Source of the DNA: Blasia pusilla
Taxonomy: Eukaryota > Marchantiophyta > Marchantiopsida > Blasiales
DNA length: 64,000 nt
Direction: 5' to 3'
Assembly: GCA_050084515.1 (NCBI GenBank)
Contig: CM114271.1
Span: 19,654,001-19,718,000, forward strand
The notes beneath the pieces are model-generated. The model worked only from the letters and a program-made list of their open reading frames with translations, searched no databases and had not been told where the DNA came from. Both the position numbers and the translations under genes were made by a program. This document shows positions 1 through 13,559 of the stretch, piece after piece; position 1 is the stretch's first letter; every line of letters begins with the position of its first letter.

Positions 1-2220
1 CCCACCATAGGATGGTGATGAAACCTGGCACACACCAAGGCCTTAAATCCCTCCACATCTTGAACGGTTCAGATCTTCCAGTTAGCTCTTCGTGCTCAAA
101 CCAATAATGAAAGATTGCATTTAGGGTTTATAATTTTTAATTCCATGTGTGTGTTCATTTGAAGTTTTTTTCTTTTTCCCTCTAGTCAAGGGTAAAGGAT
201 TGACAAGTAGGAATATTCTCTTGATTTTTGGGCCCCATGTGGAGGGTGGAGGGTACAAAAAGCGACGCCAAGAAGGAGGAAGAGGGCGTTGAGTAGGATT
301 GTTTCGAGTCCTGATGATATTTTCATTGTATCATGAAGTTAAATTTTTCTCCCACCATTGGATGGTGACAAAACCTGGCACACACCAAGGTCTTCCATCC
401 CTTCAAATGTGCCAGTTAGCTCTCCGTGCTCAAACCAATAATGAAAGATTGCATTTAGGGCTTACAATTTTTAATTCCATGTGTGAGTGTTCATTTGAAG
501 TTTTTTCTTTTTCCTTCTGTTCCTGGGTTAGGGTTTCCATCTAGGAGAAAGTTTTATGATTTTTTGGCCCAATATGGAGGGTGGAGGGTACAAAAAGCGA
601 CACCAAGAAGGAGGAAGAGGGCGTTGAGTAGGATTGTTTCAAGTCCTGATGGCATTTTCATTGTATTATGAAGTTAAATTTTTCTCCCACCATTGGATGG
701 TGATGAAACCTGGTACACACCAAGGCCTTACATCCCTTCAAATCTTGAACGGTTTAGATCTGCCAGTTAGCTCTCCGTACTCAAACCATTAATGAAAGAT
801 TGGATTTAGGGTTTACAATTTTCAATTTCATGTGTGAGTGTTCATTTGAAGTTTTTTCTTTTTCACTCTGTTCCTGGGTTAGGTTTTCCATCTAGGAGAA
901 AGTTTTATGATTTTTTGGCCCCATGTGGAGGGTGGAGGGTACAAAAAGCGACACCAAGAAGGAGGAAGAGGGCGTTGAGTAAGATTGTTTCGAGTCTTTG
1001 TGGCATTTTCATTGTATCATGAAGTTAACTTTTCCTCCCACTATTGGATGGTGATGAAACCTGGCACACACAAGGCTTGAAATCCTTCCACATCTTGAAC
1101 GGTTCAGATCTGCCAGTTAGCTCTTTGTGCTCAAACCAATAATGAAAGATTGGATTTAGGGTTTACAATTTTCAATTCCATGTGTGAGTGGTCATTTGAA
1201 GTTTTTTTTCCTTTTCCCTCTATTTTTGGGTTAGGATTACCATCATGGAGAAAGTTTCATGATTTTTGGGCCCATGTGGAGGGTGGAGGGTACAAAAGGC
1301 AAGGCCAAGAAGGAGGAAGGGGGCGTTTAGGGTTATTTTTGTTTCGAGTCCTTGTGGCATTTTCATTGTATCATGGAGTTAACATTTTCTACCACCATTC
1401 GATGGTGATGAAACTTGGCAAACACAAAGACCTTCAATCCCTCCACATCTTGAACGGTTCAGATTCACCAGTTAGCTCTCCATACTCAAATGAAAAATGA
1501 AAGATTTGTTTTAGGGTTTATGATTTTTAATTCCATGTGTGAGTGGTCATTTGAGGTTTTTTCTTTTTTCCTCTGTTCCTAGGTTAGGTTTGCCATCTAG
1601 GAGAAAGTTTTATGATTTTTGGGGTCCATCTGGAAGGTGGAGGCTATAAAAAGCAAGGCCAAGAAGGAGGAAGAAGACGTTGAGTAGGATTCTTTCGAGT
1701 CTTTGTGGCATTTTCATTGTATCATGAAGTTAACTTTTTCTCCCACCATTGGATGACAATGAAACCTGGTAAACACCAAGGCCTTAAATCCCTCCATATC
1801 TTGAACAGTTTAGATCTGCCAATTAGCTCTCTGTGCTCAAACCAATAATGAAAGATTGGATTAAGGGATTACGATTTTTAATTCCATGTGTGAGTGTTCA
1901 TTTGAAGTTTTTTCTTTTTCATTCTGTTCTTGGGTTAGTTCGCCATCCTCGAGAAAGTTTCATGATTTTTGGGTCCCATGTGGAGGGTGGAGGGTACAAA
2001 AAGCAAGGCCAAGAAGGAGGAAGAAGGTGTTTAGGGTTATTTTTGTTTAGAGTCCTTGTGGCATTTTCATTGTATTATGGAGTTAACTTTGGTCCCACCA
2101 TTGGATGGTGATGAAACAAGGCACACACGAAGGCCTTAAATTTCTCCATAACTTCAACGGTCCAGATCTGCCCGTCAGCTTTCCATGCTCAAACTAAAAA
2201 TGGAAGATGGGTTTTAGGGG
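1..2220. repeat. Tandem satellite, ~350-bp unit, six copies plus a partial
   Basis: The same unit recurs with starts near 1, 351, 686, 1037, 1391, 1742 and 2094, so the period is 335-354 bp. Each unit opens with CCCACCATTGGATGGTGATG-like sequence, has a TTTAGGGTTTA-type core (the plant telomere motif in ~1.5 copies), and a GGAGGGTGGAGGGTAC purine-rich part. Copies differ by substitutions and small indels. The array probably continues left of the window. Short open frames in it recur with the unit and show no sign of being genes. Confidence 0.93.
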
Positions 2221-3500
2221 ACCAAGATAAAATGAGTCGAATGATCTTCGATTTTGTGGGTCAAAATAGACGTGAGGATGGTCATGGGGCAAAAGTTATT
2301 AAAAAAATTTCCATGTCAGGAAAAGGAATGTTGATGTGGCATGGAAGAGAATGAGGATGTGGCATGGAACGTTTAGGGTCCGACTCGTTGTTTCGTCCCG
2401 AAGTGTGTGTATGGTGGGAGAGAGTGAGCAGAGAGTGCATTGGAGTCTGGGACCTTCGGAACGTTCAGAGTTCTCCAGGCGGGAGTGGAGAGTTCGGAGG
2501 TTGGGAGTGGGAAGTTTGAAGAGGGATGGGAGTGGGGCGGTCGAAGTGGAGAAGTCGAATCAAGTGGGACGTTTGAGTCCTTTCACGACAAGTGTGCAAA
2601 TTTTGAACGGCGTTTTGCAAACAAGAGTTGCAAAGTGCAACATTCTTGGCCGCAGTTAGTTCTCACTCTCTCTGAAATGAAAGCTATGAATCAATCGCGC
2701 TCAAGCTGGATCAAACCGTCTCTCACCTCTCTCTTTTCCTTCATCGCCCTCTCTAGCATTCTCCAACTCTCTCATGGTCGGGCTATGAATCGAGCCGATA
2801 TTTTCAAACTCTCTCATTGCCGAGCTATGAATTGAGCCGATATTTTTAAACTCTCTGATGTCTGGGCTATGAATCAAGCCAATATTTTCAAACTCTCTCA
2901 TGGTCGGGCTATGAATCGAGCGGACAGATGCATGAAAACGTCTCTCACCCTTCATATGGTGCTATCTGCATTCTTGCTTATCTGACAAGATATCCTTTTG
3001 CTTCTCAAATGTTCCATGGTACCAAGTCTCTTTCTTTCTCTCTAAACTTGACGCACCTGGAATCGTAATAGGACGAGTGGTATCCTTTATGGAGAATCTT
3101 GATTAGATTTTCTTTCTATCATTGTACCCGCAAGCTCATCTGTGTCTATTCCCAGGATCTTGCCTTCGTCGTTTGTCATTGGAAAAATTACAACGACCAA
3201 TGAATTTTGTTTCTGAGATTGGTATGTGGAAAGAGGCATGTAGGAATCCGTGTTGGAGAAACTCAACAAGGTATGAATCTCCACGGAGATGGTCATGATT
3301 TTCCTGATTAAATGAGTGCGAGCCTTGTAGAAATCAGTGTTAGTTAAAATTGGAGCAAGCAGTGAATTTCCACACATATGAAGAGTGCCTAATTTTCTTT
3401 TGTGGTTTCCTTCTCTATGTTTATGCTTGTTTATATGCGCTTGTACGCATTTTGATGGTTAGGGATGGGGGATGACAAGCTCTCCGTGAGGCACACACCT
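2221..3500. other. Non-genic stretch beside the satellite
   Basis: I recognise no protein, RNA gene or transposon end here. It contains the 42-bp tandem repeat listed separately. Open frames on both strands are short and of low complexity. Confidence 0.5.
2765..2932. repeat. 42-bp tandem repeat, four copies
   Basis: Units starting AACTCTCTCATGG-like begin at 2765, 2807, 2849 and 2891. The 42-bp period is a multiple of three, so the open minus frame (2701-2955) shows a 14-residue repeat around the words REFENIGSIHS. No signal peptide or known family is seen, and the coding status is doubtful. Confidence 0.85.
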
Positions 3501-3624
3501 CCTTATGACAGACACTGTTGAAGATAGGAAATTGGATGAGTGAGTTCTTGATCCCTAGCAAGCATTCTCAAATTTTGATCGCACCCTTTTGGTTTGTTGG
3601 AGATTTTGAGTGAGCTGATTGTTG

Positions 3625-3625
<1 letters not shown>

Positions 3626-3665
<40 letters not shown>
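3626..3665. repeat. (CT)n microsatellite
   Basis: About 20 uninterrupted CT dinucleotides. Confidence 0.97.
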
Positions 3666-3667
<2 letters not shown>

Positions 3668-3841
3668 GTAGGAGCATGGTTAGGTGAGCAAGACTCAGAG
3701 TAAACCGTCTGGCCTGGATTCGAATCCAACATACTGTCAACATCAACTTTCCAGTTGATCTGAAAGATCACTGGGCAAAAAATGGATCAAATCATTACGT
3801 GACTCTAAGATAGGAACGTCCGAGGAGTTGACGGCAGTCAA

Positions 3842-3979
3842 GTGAGTTTCAGCAAAACTTATTTCAAACGGCAAGGAAGATCTTGGTAAGGAGCAAGTAG
3901 ATTCTTGAATGTGAGTTTCAACAGACCGTATTTCAGACGGTAAGTAAGATCTTGGTAAGGAGCAAGTAGATGGCTCAAT
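3842..3979. repeat. 69-bp direct duplication
   Basis: GTGAGTTTCA...GATCTTGGTAAGGAGCAAGTAGAT occurs at 3842 and again at 3911 with a few mismatches. The 69-bp period keeps a minus-strand frame open (3743-3994) with two 23-residue repeats containing STCSLPRS. No family is recognised. Confidence 0.85.
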
Positions 3980-4568
3980 ATGGATGAATTGCATTTTGGG
4001 AACTTCTACATCCCCTTCTATCGTAGTTTATGTCGTTAATTCTGCACTTTAGTGTACTTTTTTTCCTGGCAGAGCACTTCCTTGCTTGCCATAACTAGAA
4101 CTTTTTCTTTGTGAGAAAGGTGCTACAGTTATGTTTACTTTGCGATATGGACGGTATCTATTTTCGGTAGCGTTTCCAAAAGAATAATGGGCCTTGGAAA
4201 AAAAATACTCATAAAGTAACGAGATTTCTTTAAATATTCTATTAGGCAACTAACAAGATTTCTTGTAGTACCGAGAAATGCTAAAGCACCAAAGGGAGTG
4301 CAGAAGTAATACGTGTTGCATGAGGCATGCTTCAAGGACTTGGATTTCCTTCGCCATATCTAAAGTTGTTACATCTAAATAAAATAAATGTGAACTGTCT
4401 TCAGAGATCCTCTCAAACGTTTCCAAGACATGGATAAGTATGTATTTTGAGGCATTGGAAATGGGAGCAATGTAGACATTGATCGTGCGGGAGAGTTTAG
4501 AGTTGAACCAATACTTGTTCGGAGGACAATTCTCAGGGAACAGCTACTTCTCAGGGCATCGTGCCTTA

Positions 4569-4657
<89 letters not shown>

Positions 4658-5280
4658 CGCGCCAACAATGGAATTGGTTGAATTTGGCTCAACTGGTGTT
4701 GTGTATCAAGTACAAGAGCAAAGGAAGACTCAAATATCACGGAGGGGACCAAGACATTCACTCCTTGACCTACCAAGTACTTACTTGTACGTCACTCTTC
4801 TCCTTGTTCTCCTTGCGCCTTCACATAGGTTAGTCACTTGCTTTAGTGGTTAATTTGATGTGAGTGTAAGGTGAAGTACTATGGTCACTCACAACAGATT
4901 AGCTTTATAGTTTGTTTGCATAGATCTTCGCTGGAAACATTTATTAGACCAGGGCCATGATGAAGTGTACATATCAAAGGATTGAGTCATTATCTAAAGC
5001 TGGGTGTGTTACATTTGTCATTCAAGAATGTATTTGGACCACATCAGTGAGGATTGTTAGTGACGATTGAAATTTCCATTGAGATAAGTCCCAGGTTAGG
5101 TATATGTGCCTTATCATACTTGTCTAAACTTCATGTGGGTATGCATTCATCTAAGATGATAGCTTGTCTAGCTGTGGTTTATGGAATTGGTTATGGAGGC
5201 AAGATGTCATGGTTTTGGATGTGTTTGGAATGTTTCAGTTCACAGTTTGCGGGAATTCACTTATAATCCCCTTAGAATGG
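3980..5280. other. Non-genic stretch with (TA)n microsatellite
   Basis: A long TA dinucleotide tract runs from about 4566 to 4653. The two overlapping low-complexity open frames across it come from the repeat. A minus-strand open stretch at 4049-4335 is not recognised. I looked for the left CACTA terminus of the downstream transposon here and did not find it. Confidence 0.55.
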
Positions 5281-5289
5281 ATTTGAACC

Positions 5290-8200
5290 ACCCAATTAGA
5301 GTAAAGGCACACGATTCCAAATTGTGGAGCGGGAAAGCACACGAGCTAGTATACTGGGCTGTAAAAGATTGCGATGCCCGTGCAATGACTATAAGGGTGG
5401 GTCTAGGTTGTCCATCGGCAAGGTGGAAGCACATTTGAGAAAAAATGGACGCTCAACGCTTTGTCGAGTGCCAAAATCTAGGGATGGATGGGACGCTTCA
5501 CATGAGGATCTTGCTGAAAAAAGAAGCCAAGAGGATAAGACAATGGAGTCAACCCCCACCTTCCATGTGGATGGAAGTGAGAGATCTTCCATGGTAGATA
5601 TAGACGAGCACATTGACGTTCATAAAATGCTCAATGATATTTTCCAAAAATACGACCATATACATGAGGATGAAACTGAAGAGATGTCTCTCCCATCTGA
5701 TGAATTACCAGAACCGAGAATGTCAAACAAAGAACCACTATTCAATCATGGAGATGAATATGAGGAGCTTGCTGGAGCTTGCAAACCTTTGTTCCCTACA
5801 GCAAAAACATATGTTTTGGATTTTTCCATGTTACTATTCAACATTCAAACCACCCATGCGTCCTAAATGTAGCTATTGATGAATTTTTGAAACTCCTTTG
5901 TAAGTTAGTCCTACCAACAGGGAACTTGGCGCCACCGAGTTATTATGTAGCAAAAAAACCTCATTGGTAAACTAGGCTTAGGTTACAACAGTATCCATGC
6001 GTGTCCGGCTGGATGTGTTTTATTCCGGGGTGATTTGGTTGAAGCTGAGATCTGTCCATTATGTGGGAAACCAAGGTTCTAGAAAGTGGGTAGAACGTTG
6101 GTACCATGTAAGGTACTAAGGCATTTTCCTGTCATACCTCGGATGAGACGTGTGTTTAGATGTAGGATGTTGTTTGAATTATTAACCTAGGCCTCCTTGA
6201 ACCAGAGCAAGGATGGCTTAGTAAGGCATACAGCTGATTGCAAGGCATGGCGCCACATGGACAACTTAAATCCAGACTTTGCCGAGGAGAAGAGGAATTG
6301 CAGGTTTGGGCTAGCTTTGGACGGAGTGAATCCATTTTCCGACAAGTCGAGTTCGTGGTCAACATGCCCTGTGCTTCTTGTTAATTATAACTTGCCTCCC
6401 TCGCTCCAATTTGTTTTTTGGTGATGCTCTCTTTGATCATACCAGGAAAGGAGAGTGTAAATGGGAAAAACATAGACACATACTTGCTTCCTCTAGTAGA
6501 AGAGTTCTAGGAAATGTGGAAAGGGGTTCAATTTCATGACGTTCGGAAGGTAGGCGGAAGTTGGAACTTCATGTTCAGGGCTACCTTTCTATGGACCATA
6601 AATGATTGCCCGACATACAGAACTGTAGCTCGGCAGAGCCATGGTGGAAAACTTGGATGTACTATATGCGGGCCTCGTGTGGATTCTGATTTTTCAAAGT
6701 CTTGTGGCAAGCCCATATACGGTTGTCATCGTCGATATCTCCCATTGAGCCATCCATGGAGGATCCGTAGGTATGGATCTCATTTCAATGGGAATGCAGA
6801 ACTTAGACCACGCGTGCCTAGACTACTTTCCAGAGAGATAATTGGATGGGCAAATGAAAAACATACATATGATCAGAGTGGGGGTCGAGAAGACGGCCCC
6901 ACTGATCCCTACAAGAGAACTGGGGTGAAAAGGCTGAGTATATTATATTCATTGCCTTACTGGCCAGTATCCTGCTTCCTCTCTATATTATCTATTATGA
7001 AATAGTGGCTATAGAGGAAGATAGCTTTTGTTTGATTTGATTATGGATATTAGCTATTATGTTCAAGTCGTGAGATGTGCATGCTTCCTTGACGATACAA
7101 TCAGAATTTTCTTATACGTCATATGTTAGATGTAATGCACATTGAGAAGAATATTGTTGAGAATCTAGTCAAGACCTTATTTGGAGTGAAAGATACTGTG
7201 AAAGTAAAGAGAGATTTGGAGGCCCGTGGGATTCGATCCCATTTGTGGTTGCAACCCCATCCTAGTAGACCCCAAGTTTTTGCTTAAACTAGTTTCCGAT
7301 TATTGTCTATCTCCCCATAACTTGAACACTTTCCTTTTGAGGATTCATAACTTGAAGTTGCCATCTGGATATTGTGGAGAACTCTCCAAGCATGTGGTTA
7401 ATCGAAAATTGGGCAATATGAAATCACGTGATTACCATGTCTTCATTCAGCAAGTCCTTCCTTACTGCATCCGTGGTCTTCTGAAGGACCATGTGAGAAT
7501 GGTGGTTATTAGATTATCCAGAATTTTTAGAATGGTGTGTATAAAGGTGTATGATCCAGCTTCATTCGACAAACTCCAGGAAGAGACTGCCATAACCCTT
7601 CGTCTCTTTGAAATGCATTTCCCTCCATCTTTCTGCGACGTGATGATACATTTTTTGATTCATGTTGTAGAAGAATTGGACATGTATGGGCCAATAGCAT
7701 GTCGGTAGATGTATCCAATGGGGCAGTATATGGGGTACATGAAGAAATATGTACAGTCTAAAGCTAGGCCAGAGGGGTGTATGGCAGAAGGGTATGTGAA
7801 GGATGAGGCATTAGGGTTTGTGACATAGTATATGAAAAGGTTCGAAGACGTGCAGACGCGAGTGTGGGATGATGGGGAGGAAGAGGGGGTCGCTCGTGAG
7901 GAGGTAGAAGGTGCGGGCACTCCAGTTTGACTTTCGCGAGAAATGATCAACTTAGCACATCATTATGTGTTGCATAATATAGAGGTCATGGTTGATTGGC
8001 AAAGGTAAAACTCTACAATATATGCTTTTCAAGGTTATAGTTATGTTAATTACGGTCCGGACTCTCAAAGTGTATATTATTTTGGTATTGACATATGAAA
8101 TACAAAAGAATGTACTAATACCATTAAGATTATTATTGAAAAGGAAATATCAGTCATGTTTAAGAGACATTCCTTTTGAAAAGTGGATTCGCCCTGCCAT

Positions 8201-8930
8201 TACACAGGATGCAATTGACAACTCAAAATATCATGATGCTCACCTACTATCGTTAGCTATACCTCCTAATAGTAGGGCATTGTCATTCAAGAGTATGAAA
8301 GCCTACGGAAACCACTACAAGGTAGAAGGGCCAAGTGGTACAACACCCTTCTCCTTTGATGATAGTGGAATAGATGCAGTATTTGTTGATGAAAAAAGTT
8401 CCAACCAAAATTGTTTATACTCGTATGTTGGGGTGTTGGTTGATATTCTCTTACTTGATTATGGGATTGTAGAACAACTCATAATACTAATGCGAGGGCG
8501 ATGGGTTAAAGCATATTGGGATTCGAGAGTATGGTCCATGAAATTGGATAAGGAGGGGTTTCTGTTGGCCAACTTGAGGTCATGGTAGCCATTAGATCAC
8601 CAACCATTTGTTTTCCCATCATAAGTGCAACAAGTGTTTTATGGAGATGCTGATGAGGGTGGAGGATGGAAAGTGGTAATGAGGAAGGAAGCTAGAGCTC
8701 AGAGAGTTTATTTTGATGACTTAGAGTCACTAGATGGAGCTTGTAATGCTTCACCCACCTTCCATGCCACATGCATGGAACCAGGGAATTTACCAGATGC
8801 AAGTACCTTAGGAGCTAGAGTCCTAAGTGATGCAGAAATGGAAGCTGCTACGGTGGATGTGCAACATGTGCCAATAATCCATGTATGTGATATGATAGAA
8901 GGCCTTGATTCAGACTCTAATAACTCATAA
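5290..8930 (+). pseudogene. CACTA transposase (TnpD/Transposase_21 type), broken
   Basis: This would be the DDE-type nuclease that cuts the element ends. In order I see a Cys-rich N-terminal transposase-associated region (CPCNDYKGGSR, ~5,380), a Transposase_21-like core (VLDFSMLLFNIQTTH ~5,815; FGLALDGVNPFSDKSSSWS ~6,310; FLWTINDCPTY ~6,580; GCHRRYLPLSHPWR ~6,725), the DUF4218-type part (VNRKLGNMKSRDYHVFIQQV ~7,400; FPPSFCDVMIHFLIHVVEEL ~7,620; ARPEGCMAEGYVKDEALGF ~7,770), and a DUF4216-type end (SYVGVLVDILLLDYG ~8,420; QQVFYGDAD ~8,630). Domain names are from memory of the family. Many stops and frame changes separate the parts, so no functional protein is made. The Asp/Glu catalytic triad cannot be placed with certainty. 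Confidence 0.9.
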
Positions 8931-9133
8931 TCATATTAGATTAATTCATAGTTGTATCTTTGGTACTCACCATTGTGTTTTTTTTGGTATGATTCAAATA
9001 ATTGACTTCTGTTACAAGGATGTAAGTGAATTCTGGTGTTGTTGGGCATAATGGATGAAACTCTGTGGCAGCAAGTGGAACTCTCAAATTTCCGTCAAGT
9101 TAGGTGTTATTCTTGCTAACTTGTCGTCTACAG

Positions 9134-12100
9134 AAGGAGGGAGACACTTGGAACGGTGTACCTGATATGACTGATGAGAACGTGGAATCCAATCAGAGTT
9201 CATCCTGGGATGGTGTAGATAATGTTCAACAAAGTCCTAATCCATACAAAGAAGAAAGGAATCGTAGAGTGAGAGAGAGAAATGCAAGAGAGGCGGAGTT
9301 GTTTGGTGGGTTGAGGGATTGGTAAGTATGATCTTGGATAACCTTTATCTTTTGCTTTATTTGGTCAAGTGTATCATGTTCATATAGTGGTTGTACATTA
9401 GGAAATATGATAGAATTTGTATGATCATATTTTGATGGTTTGTTGCTCCAAGGATTGTGAAGGACCGCAAGCCTTTGCCATTTTGGAATCCTTCTCTTCC
9501 ACAAAGATGCAGCTTGCGGTTGGAGGAGAAGGCCACTAACCAAAGTGTAATCCCTGAGGAGACTCAAAAAGATTTTTCAGATAGTGATTCCAAAGACCCC
9601 TATTATAATCCACTCCTTGAGATGAACTTCTTGGAGGCTGAAGAGGATGACGACTTGTGGCTGTAGGATGGGAGGGTACTTTCTCTTCACATCTTGTTGT
9701 TTTGTTACTCTCTTCAGATTTCAGAATTATGAATATTGTGTTAACTCACAATGAGATGTCTGTTTTGAATAGCCTCATGCAAAGGAGCGTCTAGTTAGAC
9801 CATCCAAACAGGGAAGTGTACAAAATTCCACAATACAAACGATGGGGTAATGTAATTGTAGATATGGACGAATATTCAACTATCTCTATATGTATGATTG
9901 GTATGTAATAAATTGAGTGGTAGAAACGTGTCATTATGACTTCACTAATATTTATTCATCAAATGCTCTCTATTTTAGTTTACTGACAAATTTACTTACA
10001 TGTGCAGCCGATGGACGGAACTCCATCACAACCCATAAAGCCTTTGCAACCATATGCCCCTCCTCCACCCCCATGGTTACAAAGCCAGATGCCGTGGTGG
10101 GTACCTATGATGATGCAATCACTGATGGGTTATGGAAGTCAATTTCAGCCACCATGGACCAATGGAGCTCAATCATCCATGACCATCCCATCCCCATGGG
10201 TAAGTGGGCTTACTATTCTGCCCTTTCTTGTTTTGCACAGGGGAATTCAATTAATTGGAAGTCTAACTAGCTAATTGTATTTCTTTTGTGGACACAAGGG
10301 ACATGGGCCATCCCAACTGCCGCCCCCAACACCGTTGGCACCTCCATTGGCAAGCAGGAATACGGACGACCAATTATATCGTAGTAGGTCTCAATCTTCC
10401 GCAAGACCAAGCCCATCAGAAAATTTAACCCCGCAAGCAAGTGCATCTACAGGTTACTTCTCACTTGGTTCCGAGTTTGCAAATTTATATTGAATAGGTT
10501 GTTGTATTCTTGCACGCGATGACCTCAATTATAGAGTGATGAAAATGTGGTACTTTTGAGACCTATGTTCATGTGGCTACTCAATTCTTGAGTCTATGTT
10601 TTGGAAGTTATTAAGAATGATATGATATGATACGGAATTCATGCCTAGAGAAATTTATTTTATAGTTTACATATTTCTAGGTCATCTGATTTTTTTATAG
10701 ATGATGTGGTTTTTTTCAAAGTTTTCAGAGTTTAGCGGTTATAGTTAGGGTAGAATTCACCACACTTATGCTATTTGCTGATATATATTCCTCGATTGTT
10801 CATGATACATATGACTTTTGAGAATTGACATAATGGTTCTGAGTTTCATGATTCTTGTTAAAGTGTTTGCTGAATTCTTGAATGGTCTCTTTGATTTATG
10901 GAAATGTGGTAGTCTCCACATTCATAGTCATTTGGCCATTATATTCTAGAACTTAAGTTTCTAAACTTTAGAAATGATATGATGGTAGAATGGGTCCACA
11001 TTTGCTAGGCTTAATGGGAGAGTATAATTGTTCTAAATTACATGGTTGGGTGGATTATAAAAGGTGTGAAATTGTTACTAGTATAAGTTGGTCTTATAGT
11101 TAATATAGTTCAACATAATTCTGATTTGGTGAGTTTATAATCGTCGGCCCTACATTTTCGACATCGGAGAATTGGGATGGTGGTATATTTGTAGGAGAAC
11201 GGCAGAGTCGCACAAAGCGTGATTTGTGGACTCGTGATGTCTCCATTAGGAAGGAGCAGAACTTAAAACCTAGATGTGAGCTCATGCCAAATGGTATTCC
11301 GTCGCCTAGAGTTCCAGGTTATGAGCCTTGGCTAAATGAATTGAAGATATGGGTGATGAGGTACTTGGACTTATCATGCATTGAGATTAGTAAATAGAAT
11401 TCTATCAGCATGGCTGCTGTTCAGAATCACATCCTTGAGGCATACACATATGTGGATGCATCATCTCGTTCGCTTGATTTCATGAAGAAAAAAATAGCAC
11501 AACTATTGAAAATTGAACGATCCAATGTCAAGAACTATTGGACATTATATGGGGCTCATCGCGCACTCCCGTGTGACCCTGACATTGATGAGGAGTCATG
11601 GAATCAATTAGTAGATTATTGGCTCTCCGAGGAGGGCAAAATGAAGGCCAAAAAGATGGCTCGAGTAAGGGCCAAGGTCCAGACTTTAAATTTCTCTGGC
11701 CATGCACGTTTAGATAGACTTGATGTAAGTCATCTTGGCATTCCCTAGTTTTCTTGCTAAAGTTACATAATGGTTGAAAACTTCCATTATTGCTTCATTT
11801 CCATATTTGTATTGAAACCTTTCACATGCATGAAATTAATAATCTATGTATTTAAGGAGCATTTGCAGGTGCAACAACGTACCTCAAAGGAGTCCTTGGG
11901 CACGGGGCTAGAATCTATGGAGAGAGACGAGTTTCCTAAACAACCAGGTTTCACACAATTGAGTTCATCGGTAAATGTAAATGCATAACTCTTTTCTTAC
12001 CCGTTGGCTTGACATGGCTAGTATCATGACCTTCATCTGATTGGGTCATGGAGTTAGTATCATATCCTTAATCAGGTTGAATTATGGAGTTAGTATCATG

Positions 12101-13545
12101 GTTGTATCTGGATGTATAATTGCAAAACCATTGTTTTTTTGTACCTAATTGATTGTTGGATTATATGTGCAGAGTGTGGAATCCAGAGTCACTATTCAAT
12201 TGGAAGAAGTGGAAAAGAAGTAGAGCGCAGATTTGGATGATATGAAGTTGCATATGGAACGGCAGAACAAAGCATTAAGTGTACTCATGGAAATGGTGTC
12301 CAAGCTTACTTCAAAGGATGTGTCTTCAACACCACACCAGATTTCTAGTTCCCCGCCATCCAATTCTCAACCAAATGCAACAAGGGATGAGAAGCTCACA
12401 TCAAGTAGCCCATGCTCATTCTTCCGCCCTTGATTTTCAATGGTTATAACTACTTGTCCTTTCCAGCATGAGTATTTCAGAACTGACTTTCTTTGTTTTT
12501 AAAGTCATTGTTGAACCTATACCAACGTCTGAAGCCGGACAATTAGGGAAGAGGAATATCCCCACACAAAAAGAGGCAATGGCGACTAAACAATTTGGTG
12601 GTAAGGAGTGAGTTTAGCTTCACTAGATGTAGGGTCTTCTAATATAATTACTTGTTGAAGTGAAGAATCTGGTTGTACAATTCATTTCTCAATACTTGGG
12701 TTGTTTGTAGAAGTGCTAGAATGGAGCAACAAAAGGAGAAGTTCCACAAAAAGTGCACATGGTGATATTCGAATCACTCGTAAGTATGTCATTCTTGGCA
12801 TAATGAATTTTCTTTGGTGTAGTTTTCAACCTATCCACAAAACAAAAGTCTTTTCTTCCTACAACGTTCAATGTACTTTGGCGTGCATAATGTGCAGAAA
12901 ACTTGAGTATGGACAACCAAGCCAAATCATCACCAGTCAAAAGACAAAAGTCGAGGCTACAATCTGATGGTTTGAATGAGCAGGAAAGTGAAATCAGATC
13001 AGGCTTGTCTAAGAAAAGAACTAAGGTAATTTCTCTCATCTATAGTGGCCTCTTCTATTCAAGGTTTATATGACGACACTAATATTTCTTGTTGTGGACA
13101 GTCAAATGGTCATCTAGGACTTGTGAACTTTTCGCATCATCTTCTGAAATGGGGATGGTCTTTCAAACAGGTATATCATAGCAGTTTTTTATTTTCAGGT
13201 TAATGGTGCAAATGCATGTGGGAAGAATTTGGATTGATACTAACTAAATGCCTGTGTATTTTTTTAGCTATGAATTGGTGATCATGTATTACTCATCAAG
13301 CCAAATTTGAGTAGGATGGTGCTTGGGTCAGGAGTTATATAAGGTTTTGGTGGAAGAGACAAGTTCCATGCCAAAGACATCCCCTTAGGCATGGTGAGGG
13401 TTGATCTAAACGAGGTGTTCGAACCAGAACATGCTTTGTGGATGCCGAATTGGATAGACGAACCTGCACAAAAAATATTTGGTGATGCTCTTGGCTCAAG
13501 CATGCTCTGGCCAGAGATGCATATGAGAAAGGTGATTCAATAGAG
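9134..13545 (+). pseudogene. Second CACTA ORF (tnpA-like; Transposase_24-type and C-terminal domain), spliced
   Basis: Several plus-strand coding blocks are bounded by plausible GT/AG sites, for example donors near 9,324, 11,724 and 13,025 and acceptors near 10,008, 11,868 and 12,172. Blocks in order: an acidic part (9,134-9,324; 9,457-9,663), a Pro/Met-rich part (10,002-10,490), a Transposase_24-like region (11,170-11,724; SFDFMKKKIAQLL-like, ending in a Lys-rich helix), a coiled-coil-like helix (12,230-12,310), and a C-terminal block at 13,265-13,545 (GDHVLLIKPN, PLGMVRVDL, GDALGSSMLWPE) resembling the domain that ends many plant CACTA second ORFs. In En/Spm the equivalent protein binds subterminal repeats and regulates excision; I infer the same role. 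A TAG near 12,222 and a stop in the last block mark it as decayed. Confidence 0.7.
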
Positions 13546-13559
13546 TAGTCTTTACTTTT

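Noticed and set aside
4479-4853. Long open frames with Tyr-Ile repeats across 4,560-4,655
   Set aside because: They are translations of the (TA)n microsatellite on both strands, not genes.
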